45,860 bases of DNA from a virus. Made by a program: the position numbers and the translations under genes. The stretch spans positions 1 through 45,860 of IMG/VR virus record IMGVR_UViG_3300025154_000161, one strand, 5' to 3'. Below, piece after piece: positions 45,832-45,860 of the stretch. Numbering within the stretch: position 1 is the stretch's first letter; each line of letters opens with the position of its first letter. The notes beneath the pieces are model-generated. The model did no database searches and was not told where the DNA came from. It was given only the letters and a program-made list of their open reading frames with translations.

Positions 45832-45860
45832 TACCCCGATTGCCCGTTCAACTCTGCATG
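45831..45860 (-). CDS. Last ten codons of a gene cut by the right edge
   Basis: The frame HAELNGQSG then TAA overlaps the lipoprotein ATG as TAATG, the junction used throughout this operon, so it is probably the 3' end of a real gene whose body is outside the window. Nothing more can be said about it. Confidence 0.3.
   Translation of the reverse strand, partial: HAELNGQSG

Overview
This window is phage DNA: a virion-structure and small-gene segment of a tailed double-stranded DNA phage, most likely short-tailed (podovirus-like, Caudoviricetes). It carries a large terminase, portal, scaffold, capsid, neck adaptor, a P22 gp10-like beta-propeller tail protein, several DNA-ejection proteins and beta-helix tailspikes. 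No tape measure, tail tube or sheath was seen. Lipobox proteins, Sec signal peptides and strong Shine-Dalgarno (SD) sites point to a Gram-negative bacterial host. I found no integrase, polymerase, recombinase, tRNA or CRISPR array, so either the window is only part of the genome or those functions sit in the unrecognised small genes.

Layout: nearly everything reads on the minus strand (right to left), with stop/start overlaps of the ATGA or TAATG kind. From right to left: (1) 45.8-42.1 kb, small lipoproteins, membrane proteins, zinc-ribbon and basic proteins. (2) 42.1-39.4 kb, large terminase, split in its P-loop by an intein. (3) 39.3-32.8 kb, small genes and the portal. (4) A promoter and hairpin leader at 32.76-32.62 kb, then scaffold, a zinc protein, a head protein and the major capsid protein. 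(5) 29.3-15.5 kb, a beta-helix protein, adaptor, tail beta-propeller with a lectin-like insertion, three ejection-type proteins and a large transglycosylase ejection protein carrying a LAGLIDADG intein. (6) 15.5-5.7 kb, a freestanding HNH endonuclease, two related tailspikes, a secreted FN3 protein and fibre-like proteins. (7) 5.4-4.9 kb, the only two plus-strand genes outside the terminase intein, headed by a Cro/C1-type HTH protein. (8) 4.4-0.3 kb, a packed run of very small minus-strand genes, ending in an octapeptide-repeat protein cut by the left edge.

The most unusual feature is the terminase intein (41078-41944). Its splicing parts are on the minus strand, while a complete HNH endonuclease gene with its own SD and a sigma70-like promoter lies inside it on the plus strand (41200-41781). 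The intein frame stays open all the way through the antisense gene, and the two genes share about 38 codons of real splicing domain. With the LAGLIDADG intein and the freestanding HNH gene, this makes three homing endonucleases of three architectures in 27 kb. Other notable items are a possible Shine-Dalgarno-trapping pseudoknot (4408-4453), a hairpin holding the scaffold gene's ribosome site (32621-32662), a small gene with TGA where a zinc-binding Cys is expected, and a tailspike paralogue with a signal peptide.
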